A stretch of 50,207 nucleotides of DNA from Hominenteromicrobium sp900549945 (GTDB lineage: Bacteria > Bacillota > Clostridia > Oscillospirales > Acutalibacteraceae), in the NCBI GenBank assembly GCA_902472305.1, contig CABRNK010000021.1, positions 1 through 50,207 on the forward strand. The letters run 5' to 3'. The notes beneath the pieces were generated by a model. It worked only from the letters and a program-made list of their open reading frames with translations, was not told the DNA's origin and searched no databases. Positions 41,002-48,836 of this stretch are shown here, piece after piece. Every line of letters begins with the position of its first letter. Position 1 is the first letter of the stretch. The translations under genes were made by a program, and so were the position numbers.

Positions 41002-41371
41002 GCGTTCATCTCCTTTGCGGCTTTAATAACTATAAATCTTTACAGTTTATTTTTCGGAGAATTGCAGGATTTATTTATCTCAATTCATCGAATTGTAAGA
41101 TATAAAAATTGAATATGGGGATTTGAATTCCACAAACAGGAAAAAGCGCCGTCCCTTTCCATTGGACTGCGCGCGCCGAATATTTGCCGCTGCAAGCCGG
41201 GTGCGCCCGAGAGCACGTCCATTTCTTTCGAAGGCGGAACTGCGCAAACGTCCGGCACAGGCGGCAGGCCATCCAGCCGCTGCCGCCGGAGGCTCTGTAT
41301 CCTGCACCGCGCCGGCGCACGCCGCAGCCGAACCGCACATCTGAAAATTTCTGCACCGCCTCCGCGCACGA
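41002..41371. other. Intergenic region with palindromes upstream of the XRE gene
   Basis: The first 130 bp are AT-rich and contain ACTATAAATC-TTTACAGT, a near-perfect 18-bp dyad (41029-41046), and CAATTC-atc-GAATTG, a perfect dyad (41081-41095). They suit operator sites of the XRE regulator. The remaining 240 bp are GC-rich without a supported gene. Confidence 0.5.
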
Positions 41372-41423
41372 AAGAACAGCCTCGGCCCGCAAAAAATTAC
41401 AGGCCGAGGCTGTTCTTATTTTT
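41372..41423. terminator. Perfect 16-bp-stem terminator after the acetyltransferase gene
   Basis: AAGAACAGCCTCGGCC (41372-41387) pairs with GGCCGAGGCTGTTCTT (41402-41417). It overlaps the stop codon of the acetyltransferase gene. Confidence 0.85.
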
Positions 41424-42075
41424 CGCGCAGCATACCGCGAAGCGTCTCCTCCGCCGCCTCGAGGTCCGGGCTGCACAGCACCGGGATCAGCCCGGCCAGC
41501 GTCTCCGGCTCCAGATCCCACCATTTGAGCCGCAGCAGCGTTTCGGTCAGCGCCGCGCTGAACCGCCTTTTAAGCAGGCGCGCCGGGTTGCCGCCGAATA
41601 CCGTGTAGGGCGGCACGTCCTTCGCGACGACCGAGTACGCCGCAATAACCGCGCCGTCGCCGATATGCACGCCCGGCAGGATGACGCTCTCCCGGCCGAT
41701 CCACACGTCGCTGCCGACGACGATATCCCCCTTGAACGGAAGCTGGCCGAGGTGCGGCGGCGCGTTTTCCGCCCATGCCCCGCCGAACACCGCAAAGGGA
41801 TACGTCGTCACGCTGCTCAGACGGTGGTTCGCCGCGCCCATGATAAATTTCACGCCGGAGGCGATCGCGCAGAATTTGCCGATCACCAGCCGGTCGCCGA
41901 ATTCCGGGTAATTAAAAAGCACGTTGTTCTTTTCAAAGCCAGCCGGATCCTCCGGGTCATCGTAATACGTGTAGTCGCCCACGAGAATGTTGGGTGCAGT
42001 AATAACATTTTTTATGAAGCATGTCGTGCCGTAATCGTTCGGAAACACGACATTCGGGTTTGGAATTATTTTCAT
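41416..42075 (-). CDS. Vat/CatB-type xenobiotic acetyltransferase
   Basis: A 219-residue hexapeptide-repeat acetyltransferase that uses acetyl-CoA. It closely follows the streptogramin A acetyltransferase plan: NYPEFGDRLVIGKFCAIASGVKFIMGAANHR (about 55-86) with the catalytic His in ANHR, then left-handed beta-helix repeats (IVVGSDVWIGRESVILPGVHIGDGAVIAA) and the C-terminal FGGNPARLLKRRF. Virginiamycin-type resistance is possible, but many chromosomal homologues have other or unknown substrates. AAAGGAGCG precedes the ATG. An XRE gene lies upstream on the same strand. Confidence 0.88.
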   Translation of the reverse strand: MKIIPNPNVVFPNDYGTTCFIKNVITAPNILVGDYTYYDDPEDPAGFEKNNVLFNYPEFGDRLVIGKFCAIASGVKFIMGAANHRLSSVTTYPFAVFGGAWAENAPPHLGQLPFKGDIVVGSDVWIGRESVILPGVHIGDGAVIAAYSVVAKDVPPYTVFGGNPARLLKRRFSAALTETLLRLKWWDLEPETLAGLIPVLCSPDLEAAEETLRGMLREK

Positions 42076-42212
42076 ATTATTTTTCGCTCCTTTTATTTTT
42101 GCTCCGCATCACCTCCTTTGCCCCTTTGAATCACTGCGACGGCCCGCAGCCTCCTGATCTCTCGCATTTTTCGTGCACATCCTCTTTCTGTTCTTTGTAA
42201 AAATCCGCGCCG

Positions 42213-42449
42213 TTACGGCTTCCGTGCGGCGAGCTCCTCCTCGATCGCCGCCAAAAGCACGCTGGGCTGGATGTCCAGCGCCTCGCCGATGCGGTAGAAG
42301 GTCTCGAGCGTCGGCTTGCGCGCGCCGCGCTCAATGGCGCTCAGGTGCGTGCGGCCGATGTCCGCCAGCCCGCTCAGAACCTCCTGTGAAACACCCTTCT
42401 GTTCCCGAAAACGCTGTATGACAGCGCCGACCACCTGTGCGTCCAGCAT
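42213..42449 (-). CDS. XRE-family transcriptional regulator (small)
   Basis: A 78-residue Cro/CI-type protein: helix-turn-helix in FREQKGVSQEVLSGLADIGRTHLSAIERGARKPTLETF (about residues 14-52), ending in a short helix. The ATG at 42449 is eight bases after AAGGGG; a GTG nine bases upstream overlaps that site. It is divergent from a small membrane protein gene whose promoter holds a palindrome, so repression of that gene is likely. Confidence 0.88.
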   Translation of the reverse strand: MLDAQVVGAVIQRFREQKGVSQEVLSGLADIGRTHLSAIERGARKPTLETFYRIGEALDIQPSVLLAAIEEELAARKP

Positions 42450-42509
42450 ATTGACCACCCCTTCCCCTAGTAGTTTAGGGAAAAAGCGGCCGAATTATGA
42501 ATACATATG

Positions 42510-42538
42510 TTGTCTTGTGAACACAAATGTGTTATACT
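42510..42538 (+). promoter_or_regulatory. Promoter with internal operator palindrome
   Basis: TTGTCT (42510-42515) and TATACT (42533-42538) are 17 bp apart. The dyad ACACA-AA-TGTGT (42521-42532) fills the spacer up to the -10 box. A second palindrome, ACATATGT, lies at 42503-42510 just upstream. Binding there would block RNA polymerase. Confidence 0.75.
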
Positions 42539-42567
42539 TTTCCAAAAGGTACAAAGGAGGGACAACC

Positions 42568-42858
42568 ATGTGGGATGCAAAACGGCTGCTGCGCTGCGGC
42601 GAACGGCTCTATCGGGCCGGAAAATACGCCCTGTGCGCGCTCCTCATCGGCCTCCTCGTTCTGCTCGTGCTGGCACTCGTTTCACTCCTGCGCTTCGGGG
42701 CTATCCTCTTCGTCGCCGGCGACGCGATGCTCACCGCCGCATGGATCGCCGCGCTCGCCGCATGCGCCGCCGGCCTGCTCGGCGCGCCGCTGTTCTTGTT
42801 CGGCCTGCACCTGATTGCACTCGCCAAAATTGCCGAAAACACTGAAAAGAGCCCCTGA
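42568..42858 (+). CDS. Small two-helix membrane protein
   Basis: A 96-residue protein with two long hydrophobic helices (about 19-43 and 47-85, the latter possibly two segments). It has a basic N-terminus (AKRLLRCGERLYRAGK). AAAGGAGGG precedes the ATG at 42568. No family is recognised. The divergent XRE gene and operator suggest a regulated two-gene unit. Confidence 0.7.
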   Translation: MWDAKRLLRCGERLYRAGKYALCALLIGLLVLLVLALVSLLRFGAILFVAGDAMLTAAWIAALAACAAGLLGAPLFLFGLHLIALAKIAENTEKSP

Positions 42859-42890
42859 CGCACCGAATGCGCCGGAGGCTCTTCCCATTT
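42847..42890 (+). terminator. Weak terminator after the small membrane protein gene
   Basis: AAGAGCC (42847-42853) pairs with GGCTCTT (42877-42883); only a short T run follows. Confidence 0.45.
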
Positions 42891-42912
42891 TAGATGCGGA
42901 GCCGCCCCGGCC

Positions 42913-43578
42913 TTACCACGAGATCTCGCGCAGATAGGCGTCGCGCAGAACGAGCCGGTTTTCGTCGGAATGGATGTACGGCTCCTTCTCGTCGTAGCAT
43001 AAACCGGAAACGATGTATTCCGCCGCGCACATGCCGCCCGGCGCGCCGTCATCGCAGTACCAGCGGAATGTAAAGCCCTCGGGGCGCAGGCGGTTGAAGA
43101 GAATCTTCCCCATCATATTGAGGCCCGCGAGCGACGCGTGGTAGGCGAGATCCGCCCTGCCGGTGCTCCAGCTGTTGCTCGATTCCATCTCCGTAATCGC
43201 CGCAGCACGCTTCATGCCGCGGCGCAGCAGCGGGAGAAACGCCTCCGCCGCCGCGCGGTTTCCATAGACGTTCCGCATCATCGCCTCCACCAGCACGCCG
43301 CTGTCGTGCCCGGCGCCGATCTCCCCATCCTGCGGGTGAGCCGCCGCGCCGGCCACAAAAATGTCGAGCCTGCCGTCCGCCGCCTCTACGGTTTTCACCG
43401 CGGCCGCGAGGCTTTCCGGCACGAGCGGGTCGAACACAAGGTATTCCGCATTTTCATCGCGCAACTGCGGCACGGCCGGAACGCCGAGGTAAACCTTGTC
43501 GCCGTGCGCCGCAAACCAAGATGCCGCTTCGCGGACCGCGGGGCGCCCGGTCTCCATCAAAAGTACAATTCTGTTCAT
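42913..43578 (-). CDS. Degenerate short-chain dehydrogenase-like protein
   Basis: A 221-residue protein with the overall SDR plan and weak similarity to its upstream neighbour, but without the enzyme's signatures. The cofactor loop TGxxxGxG reads TGRPAVRE (10-17), and after Tyr146 the catalytic Lys is Leu150 (YHASL). It probably cannot do NAD(P)-dependent chemistry and may act as partner or binding subunit. It is last gene of a ThuA-SDR-SDR operon, 15 bp after the true SDR. Confidence 0.7.
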   Translation of the reverse strand: MNRIVLLMETGRPAVREAASWFAAHGDKVYLGVPAVPQLRDENAEYLVFDPLVPESLAAAVKTVEAADGRLDIFVAGAAAHPQDGEIGAGHDSGVLVEAMMRNVYGNRAAAEAFLPLLRRGMKRAAAITEMESSNSWSTGRADLAYHASLAGLNMMGKILFNRLRPEGFTFRWYCDDGAPGGMCAAEYIVSGLCYDEKEPYIHSDENRLVLRDAYLREISW

Positions 43579-43593
43579 CGCGCTTCCCCCCTG

Positions 43594-44286
43594 TCAATAC
43601 GGCCACATCTCGTCGCTGACGTCGGTCATGACGAGCACGTCCTCGGTCTCGCGGTCGGCCGTAAACTGGCGGTATGCGACCGCCGCGGTTTCCTCCGGCT
43701 CGAAATTGCCGGCCGTCGATTTCTTCCCGCTCATGTACGAGCGCACCCAGCCCGGGTGGTACAGGCGGAACGTGTATCCCATGGGGTAAAGCGTGCGGAA
43801 CATGCACCGCACCAGCATGTTGAGCGCCGTTTTCGAGGTGGTGTAGGCGAATCCGCCGTCCCGGTGCGCCACCGACACGCTGCCCGCTTCGCTCGAGATG
43901 AACGCGAGCCGCTTCATGCCGGCCTGCATCAGCGGCAGAAAGGCCTCAACCATGCGCACGGCGCCGGCCACATTCACGTTATAAATCGCGCGGGTTTTCT
44001 CCGGGTCGTCGCCGCCGGAAATACCGGCGCAGCTCACAAGCAGGTCGATGTGGTCGCAGCGCGCCGCGGTCGCCTCAGCAGCGGCCCGCACCGATGCATC
44101 ACACCCGACGTCCAGCGGCAGAATCTCCAGCGCATCGGGGTATTTTTCCCGCAGCGCATCGAGCGCCGGCCATTCGGGCATGAACTGCCCGGCGAACACG
44201 TGCCAGCCGCCCTCGAGGAATTTCTCGCAGAGCGAGAAGCCCACGCCGCGGTCCGCGCCGGTGATCCATACAGTTTTCCTCTCCAT
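43594..44286 (-). CDS. Short-chain dehydrogenase/reductase
   Basis: A 230-residue SDR with the cofactor motif TGADRGVG (9-16), the NAG-type strand SCAGIS (85-90), Ser131-132, Tyr148 and Lys152 (YTTSK), a complete catalytic set. The ATG at 44286 starts five bases after the stop of the ThuA-like gene; its binding site GTGAGG is close, so coupling is likely. The substrate is unknown; the neighbour suggests a sugar or polyol. Confidence 0.88.
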   Translation of the reverse strand: MERKTVWITGADRGVGFSLCEKFLEGGWHVFAGQFMPEWPALDALREKYPDALEILPLDVGCDASVRAAAEATAARCDHIDLLVSCAGISGGDDPEKTRAIYNVNVAGAVRMVEAFLPLMQAGMKRLAFISSEAGSVSVAHRDGGFAYTTSKTALNMLVRCMFRTLYPMGYTFRLYHPGWVRSYMSGKKSTAGNFEPEETAAVAYRQFTADRETEDVLVMTDVSDEMWPY

Positions 44287-44291
44287 CTGCC

Positions 44292-44951
44292 TCACCGCTC
44301 CTTCATGCACCATTCGGCGGCGTTCGTGAACAGCCGCTGGAACCGCTCGTCCTCCCATACGTCCAGCGTGTGGCCGGGCGTCAGCGCGCAGAGGCGTCCC
44401 CTGCCGATCTCGCGCGTGTAGCCCGCAGGCTGGATCCCGCCATTTTCGGAGCGGCTCTCGAGAAAGACCTCCGCATCCTCGCAGGTCATTTCCATCGCGT
44501 AATGCTCGTCGCGGATCACAAAATCCGGCACGCCGTCGAGGATCGGGTGATCCTGCGCCGCCGCCCGTAAATGCACGGTGCAGCGCGGCGGGTGCCCGCG
44601 GAAGGCCGCGCCGGCCAGACGCACGTACTCCGCACAGCGCTCCTCGGTATAGGCGAGACCCGAATGCACCGCGAGGAAGCCGCCGCCCGCGCGGATAAAT
44701 TCCTCGAACTCGGCGGGCCCGACCTCCGTCACGCCCGGCTCGAACCACGGAGCCGGGTTCACCGCGATCACGCTGTTGCTCTTGCAGCAGACGATCAGGC
44801 GGTACTTTGCGATGCGCGCCGGCGTCAGAATATCCTTCGCGGCTTTGACAATGTCGAAGCTGAAGCGGCCGTCCGCCCTTGCGGCAAGCCCCTTCTCGAT
44901 GACCTCGGCCGGGTGCCAGAGGTCGTCGCAGATGACCAATACTTTCTCCAT
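44292..44951 (-). CDS. ThuA-domain protein (trehalose utilization-like)
   Basis: A 219-residue protein of the ThuA family, a glutamine-amidotransferase-like fold. Features include the first strand KVLVICDDLWHPAEV, then GGGFLAVHSGLAY (near 89-101) and DEHYAMEM (near 148), ending GRLCALTPGHTLDVW. ThuA works in trehalose or related disaccharide oxidation in rhizobia; members in gut bacteria are linked to sugar catabolism but not defined. It is first in an operon with two SDR-type genes. A TATAAT box lies at 45007-45002 on the minus strand, with no good -35. Confidence 0.85.
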   Translation of the reverse strand: MEKVLVICDDLWHPAEVIEKGLAARADGRFSFDIVKAAKDILTPARIAKYRLIVCCKSNSVIAVNPAPWFEPGVTEVGPAEFEEFIRAGGGFLAVHSGLAYTEERCAEYVRLAGAAFRGHPPRCTVHLRAAAQDHPILDGVPDFVIRDEHYAMEMTCEDAEVFLESRSENGGIQPAGYTREIGRGRLCALTPGHTLDVWEDERFQRLFTNAAEWCMKER

Positions 44952-45118
44952 GACCCCATCTACTTTCTGTTTTAAAATTCTCCGAAACCGGAGCTTCTTC
45001 TATTATACAGGAAAGCTCTCCAAAAGAACACAGTCAAAACTACGTTTTTACAGTCTTTTTTTACAGGAATATGCGCCGGACGATACCATATACCGTATTT
45101 GCAAAAGCCGCGGGCAAG

Positions 45119-45146
45119 AAAAAAGCCCGCGGCACATGCCGCAGGC
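45119..45146 (-). terminator. Terminator after the ricin-lectin gene, with alternative hairpin
   Basis: On the minus strand GCCTGCGGC pairs with GCCGCGGGC around ATGT, then six T. The segment GCCCGCGGC can instead pair with GCCGCGGGC at 45107-45115, so two mutually exclusive hairpins may serve the two directions. Confidence 0.78.
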
Positions 45147-45157
45147 CCCTTAACAGC

Positions 45158-45688
45158 TTATTTCGCTTTTTTCGCCGTCTTAACGGATTTCGCGGCCTTG
45201 GCCGGCGCCTTTGCGGGCTTCTCGGCCTTGACCTCCTTCACGGCGCGCTTGACCGGCGCCTTCGCTTCCTTTTCGACCTCGGTGACGACCCAGTCCTGAT
45301 TCTCGCCCTTGACAAACTCCCAGAGCTGTGCCGGCGCGTAATCGGAATCGCTGATATCCTTGATGTCAACCACCTTGCCGGAAGCCGCGTGCATGAGCTT
45401 GCGGAAGCCACGCGTCGTGGTCGTCAGCTTCCAGAGCTGGTCGGCGCTGCCCTGCGGCGCCGCAGCGGTGAGCACCGTGCCATTCTCCGCCTCGCCGGGA
45501 ACGGTGAGCGCAAAACCGGTTGCCTTATTGACGAGCTGCACCGCTGTGCCCTCGGCGGGCACAGCGCGCCAGATCTGCATATCGCTGCCGTCCTCGGTCA
45601 TCTGAACGACCGCAGCGCCGTTCACCGCCAGCATCTTGCCGCTTCTGCGGTTCGTGAGGACATATTTTTTTTCCATCTTAACTGCCAT
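45158..45688 (-). CDS. Ricin-type beta-trefoil lectin domain protein with H1-like Lys/Ala tail
   Basis: A 176-residue protein in two parts. Residues 1-135 form one ricin-type beta-trefoil with the repeated Q-x-W motifs QIW (38-40), QLW (84-86), QLW (121-123) and QDW (131-133). Residues 140-176 are a Lys/Ala/Pro-rich tail with repeats like EKPAKAPAKAAK, similar to histone H1 tails and to tails of some bacterial nucleoid proteins. There is no signal peptide. AAGGAGAG precedes the ATG at 45688. Sugar binding is expected from the fold; the tail should bind nucleic acid or acidic polymers. No partner gene is adjacent. Confidence 0.85.
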   Translation of the reverse strand: MAVKMEKKYVLTNRRSGKMLAVNGAAVVQMTEDGSDMQIWRAVPAEGTAVQLVNKATGFALTVPGEAENGTVLTAAAPQGSADQLWKLTTTTRGFRKLMHAASGKVVDIKDISDSDYAPAQLWEFVKGENQDWVVTEVEKEAKAPVKRAVKEVKAEKPAKAPAKAAKSVKTAKKAK

Positions 45689-45746
45689 GATTTTTCTCTC
45701 CTTACTGATATATACACGGTTTTTTGCTTCTGTTTTCTGTATTATC

Positions 45747-45775
45747 AGTATAAGGCGAGGCGGCGGCAAAGTCAA
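45747..45775 (-). promoter_or_regulatory. Sigma-A promoter of the ricin-lectin gene
   Basis: On the minus strand TTGACT (45775-45770) and TATACT (45752-45747) are 17 bp apart, giving a leader of about 50 bases. Confidence 0.85.
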
Positions 45776-46004
45776 ATCTTCATTTTCCGCACCGCCGCGG
45801 CGCAGAATCTGCCGTTTCCCACAGATTTCCCTGCATTTTTGCCGTGCTTCCGGGAGATTTGTCAAAAAAATCCGCGGCTTTTGGGCATACGTCCGCACGA
45901 GCACCGGCTTTTTGTCCAAAATCCCGTGCAGTTTTTATTAAATATTTTCCGCCTTTCTGCGCCCGTGCACGGCAAATTGTAAGAGAAAATTCATTTCTGA
46001 TGCC
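45776..46004. other. Divergent intergenic region, no gene
   Basis: Between the divergent promoters of the lectin and P-type ATPase genes lie about 230 bp without a supported gene or clear dyad. Together with the leaders the gene-free stretch is 382 bp. Confidence 0.5.
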
Positions 46005-46033
46005 TTGCAATCGCCCATGTATTCGTGTATCCT
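46005..46033 (+). promoter_or_regulatory. Promoter of the P-type ATPase gene
   Basis: TTGCAA (46005-46010) and TATCCT (46028-46033) are 17 bp apart. It covers an earlier in-frame TTG, so translation must start further down at 46071. Confidence 0.65.
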
Positions 46034-46070
46034 TTTAAAGAACGACTATTTGGGAAAGGGAAAATCGGGT

Positions 46071-48497
46071 ATGGAAACTGAAAAGACGGAAAACGCACGG
46101 CCCTGCACGGACCTGAAAACGGGTCTTTCGGCAGAGGCGGTGCGAAAGCGCATGGAAATGGGCCTCAGCAACGCGGACGAGGGCATCAAAACCAAAACAG
46201 AAAAGCAGATTATTCTTGAAAACACCTTTACTTTTTTTAACATTTTAAACTTTGTGCTGGCCTTCTTTGTGCTGCTGGTCGGCTCGTTCAAAAACCTGCT
46301 GTTTCTCGGCGTGATTTTTTCAAACGCCGCGATCGGCTCCTTTCAGGGGATCCGCGCCAAGCGGACGATCGACAAGCTCTCCCTGATCTCCGCGCCGAAG
46401 GTCACTGTGCTGCGCGACGGGGCGCTGCACCACATCGCCGTGCATGAGATCGTGCTCGACGACGTGATGCAGCTCTCGAATGGCCAGCAGATCTGCGCCG
46501 ACGCTGTTGTGCGGCAGGGCGAGGTGGAGGTCAACGAATCGCTGATCACCGGCGAAAGCGACCCGGTGCTCAAGCACACCGGGGACAAGCTGCTTTCGGG
46601 CAGCTTCATCGTCTCCGGAAGCTGCCTCGCGCAGGCGGAGCACGTCGGCCGCGACAGCTATGCGAACCGCATCGCAAACGACGCGAAGTACATCAAGCAC
46701 TCGCATTCCGAGATCCTGCACGCGCTGAACTTCATCGTCAAGACGATCGGCTTCGCGCTGATCCCGATCGGCCTTCTGCTCTTCGGCAAGCAGTTTTTCA
46801 TTCTGCACGACACCTTCAAGGACGCGGTCGTCAGCTCGGTCGCCGCAATGATCGGCATGATTCCGGAGGGGCTGATTCTGCTCACAAGCGTCGTGTTCGC
46901 CGTCAGCGTGATCCGGCTTTCGAAATACAAGACGCTCGTACAGGACCTCTACTGCACCGAATCGCTCGCGCGCGTCGATGTCCTCTGCCTCGATAAGACC
47001 GGCACGATCACCGAGGGTACGATGCAGGTCGATGAGATCATCCCGCTCGAGGGCTGTACCGAAGCGGAAATGACGGAGGCGCTGACCGCGCTCGTCGGCG
47101 CGCTTTCCGACGACAACCCGACCTACAACGCCGTAAAGGCGCAGTTTTCCGGCGAAACGCTCTGGCGCGCGGGCGCGGTCGTCCCGTTTTCCTCGGCGCG
47201 CAAGTGGAGCGGCGCGGTTTTTGAGGGGCGCGGCACCTATGTGATGGGCGCCGGCGAATTTATCCTGCACGAGCGCTTCGATGCGCTCCGTGCACAGACC
47301 GAAGCGTATGCCGCGCGCGGCGAGCGCATTCTGCTGCTCGCCCGGGCGGACGGCGCATTCGCCGAGGATAAATCCCTGCCCGCCGACGTGCGGCCGGTTG
47401 GCCTGATCGCCATCAGCGATAAGATCCGCGCCGAGGCGCCGCAGACGCTCCGCTACTTTGCCGAGCAGGGCGTGACGCTGAAGGTTATTTCGGGCGACAA
47501 TGCCGTGACCGTCTCGAATATCGCGCAGAAGGCCGGTCTGGCGGACGCCGAAAATTACTGCGACGCCACAACGCTGCAAACCGAGGCGGACATCAGCGCG
47601 GCGATCGAGCGGCACACGGTGTTTGGCCGCGTCACCCCGCAGCAGAAGCTGCAGTTTGTCAAAGCGCTCAAGGCGAACGGCCACACGGTCGCGATGACCG
47701 GCGACGGCGTGAACGACGTGCTCGCGCTCAAGGAGGCCGACTGCAGCATCGCGATGGCCTCGGGCAGCGACGCCGCGCGCACAGTTTCAAATCTCGTGCT
47801 GCTCGACTCCAACTTCGCCTCGATGCCGCAGGTTGTCAAGGAGGGCCGGCGGTCGATCAACAACCTCCAGCGCTCCGCCTCCCTGTTCCTGCAAAAGACA
47901 ATTTACTCGATCATTCTCGGCGTGCTCTTTATCTTCCTGCCCGCCTCCTATCCCTTTGAGCCGATCCACCTCACCTTTGTCAGCGCGCTGACGATCGGCG
48001 CGCCGTCGTTCATTCTGGCGCTTGAGCCGAACAGCGACCGCATACGCGGCAATTTCCTGACGAACGTGCTCAAAAAATCCTTCCCCTCGGCGCTGACGAT
48101 GATCCTCGGCGTTCTGTTCCTCTGCCTGTTCCAGCAGCAGCTCGGCCTCACGCAGGAGCAGGTCTCCACGCTCTCCGTGCTCGTCGCGTTCACGGTCGGC
48201 TTTATGCTGATGTTCAAGCTCTGCGTGCCGTTCAATGCCCTGCGCGGCGCGCTGTTCGGCACGATGATGCTGGCTTTCATCCTCGGCTACATCCTTTTCA
48301 TGGATATTTTCTCGCTCGTACCGCTGACCGCCGCCATGCTTTTTGTACTGATCCCGCTGCTGCTCGTGCTGATCGTCTTTATGGTGCTTTCGAACCATTT
48401 CATGGAGCACATCGCGGAAAAGCACGCGGACCGCTTCTTCGCCTCCGACCTGTTCCGCCGCCTGCACGGCTCCGAAAAAAAGCGCCGCGACGTCTAA
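46071..48497 (+). CDS. Cation-translocating P-type ATPase
   Basis: An 808-residue P-type ATPase. Actuator motif TGES is at 160-163, PEGL in the fourth helix at 265-268, the phosphorylation site DKTGT at 308-312 and the hinge TGDGVNDVLALKEAD further down. Paired N-terminal helices (about 50-95) and six C-terminal helices complete the P2-like plan. There is no heavy-metal CPC motif or N-terminal metal domain. It resembles the calcium/magnesium-type ATPases of Gram-positive bacteria such as pneumococcal CaxP, but the ion cannot be assigned. GGGAAAGGG precedes the ATG at 46071. Confidence 0.9.
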   Translation: METEKTENARPCTDLKTGLSAEAVRKRMEMGLSNADEGIKTKTEKQIILENTFTFFNILNFVLAFFVLLVGSFKNLLFLGVIFSNAAIGSFQGIRAKRTIDKLSLISAPKVTVLRDGALHHIAVHEIVLDDVMQLSNGQQICADAVVRQGEVEVNESLITGESDPVLKHTGDKLLSGSFIVSGSCLAQAEHVGRDSYANRIANDAKYIKHSHSEILHALNFIVKTIGFALIPIGLLLFGKQFFILHDTFKDAVVSSVAAMIGMIPEGLILLTSVVFAVSVIRLSKYKTLVQDLYCTESLARVDVLCLDKTGTITEGTMQVDEIIPLEGCTEAEMTEALTALVGALSDDNPTYNAVKAQFSGETLWRAGAVVPFSSARKWSGAVFEGRGTYVMGAGEFILHERFDALRAQTEAYAARGERILLLARADGAFAEDKSLPADVRPVGLIAISDKIRAEAPQTLRYFAEQGVTLKVISGDNAVTVSNIAQKAGLADAENYCDATTLQTEADISAAIERHTVFGRVTPQQKLQFVKALKANGHTVAMTGDGVNDVLALKEADCSIAMASGSDAARTVSNLVLLDSNFASMPQVVKEGRRSINNLQRSASLFLQKTIYSIILGVLFIFLPASYPFEPIHLTFVSALTIGAPSFILALEPNSDRIRGNFLTNVLKKSFPSALTMILGVLFLCLFQQQLGLTQEQVSTLSVLVAFTVGFMLMFKLCVPFNALRGALFGTMMLAFILGYILFMDIFSLVPLTAAMLFVLIPLLLVLIVFMVLSNHFMEHIAEKHADRFFASDLFRRLHGSEKKRRDV

Positions 48498-48836
48498 CTC
48501 CCCGGTCCGCCGCCTGCGCGCAGGTTGACGGCCGGATGCACCGCAGGCAAGATGAACGGATCGTTTGTTGTCCCGTACAAAATATAGCCTCCCCGCAGGA
48601 GCGCTGCACGCGCTTTCCTGCAGGGAGATTTTCGTTTTATTTCAAACAGCCGCAGACCGGCGCGGCGAACGCCCCACAGGCCCGCCGCACACGCCGCAGC
48701 CCCAGATCTCACAGAACGCGGCCGCTGCCTGCCGGCACGTCACACGGGCCTGAGAAGCCACCTGCCGCACCGTGCCCCTCGAGAACCGCCATCCGCACAG
48801 CACGGAGGTCTGCGGCTGCCCGCGGAGCAGGCTCCC
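48498..48836. other. Intergenic region, convergent genes
   Basis: This 339-bp stretch holds one clear hairpin (48590-48626) and otherwise GC-rich sequence. No frame with a domain or binding site is seen. Confidence 0.5.
48588..48640 (+). terminator. Probable terminator of the P-type ATPase gene
   Basis: TCCCCGCAGGA (48590-48600) pairs with TCCTGCAGGGA (48616-48626) with one mismatch, then GATTTTCGTTTTATTT follows. It lies about 95 bp after the stop. Confidence 0.6.

Noticed and set aside
41123..41528. Open frames on the plus strand upstream of the acetyltransferase terminator
   Set aside because: Low-complexity Arg/Pro/Ala translations, no ribosome binding site, and they run into the terminator hairpin and the acetyltransferase gene.
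41416..42075. Firm call as streptogramin resistance gene (vat)
   Set aside because: Fold and motif fit, but many chromosomal xenobiotic acetyltransferases share them; resistance cannot be claimed from sequence alone.
48498..48836. Arg/Pro-rich frames on the plus strand after the P-type ATPase
   Set aside because: No ribosome binding site, low complexity, and they continue antisense through the flavodoxin gene.
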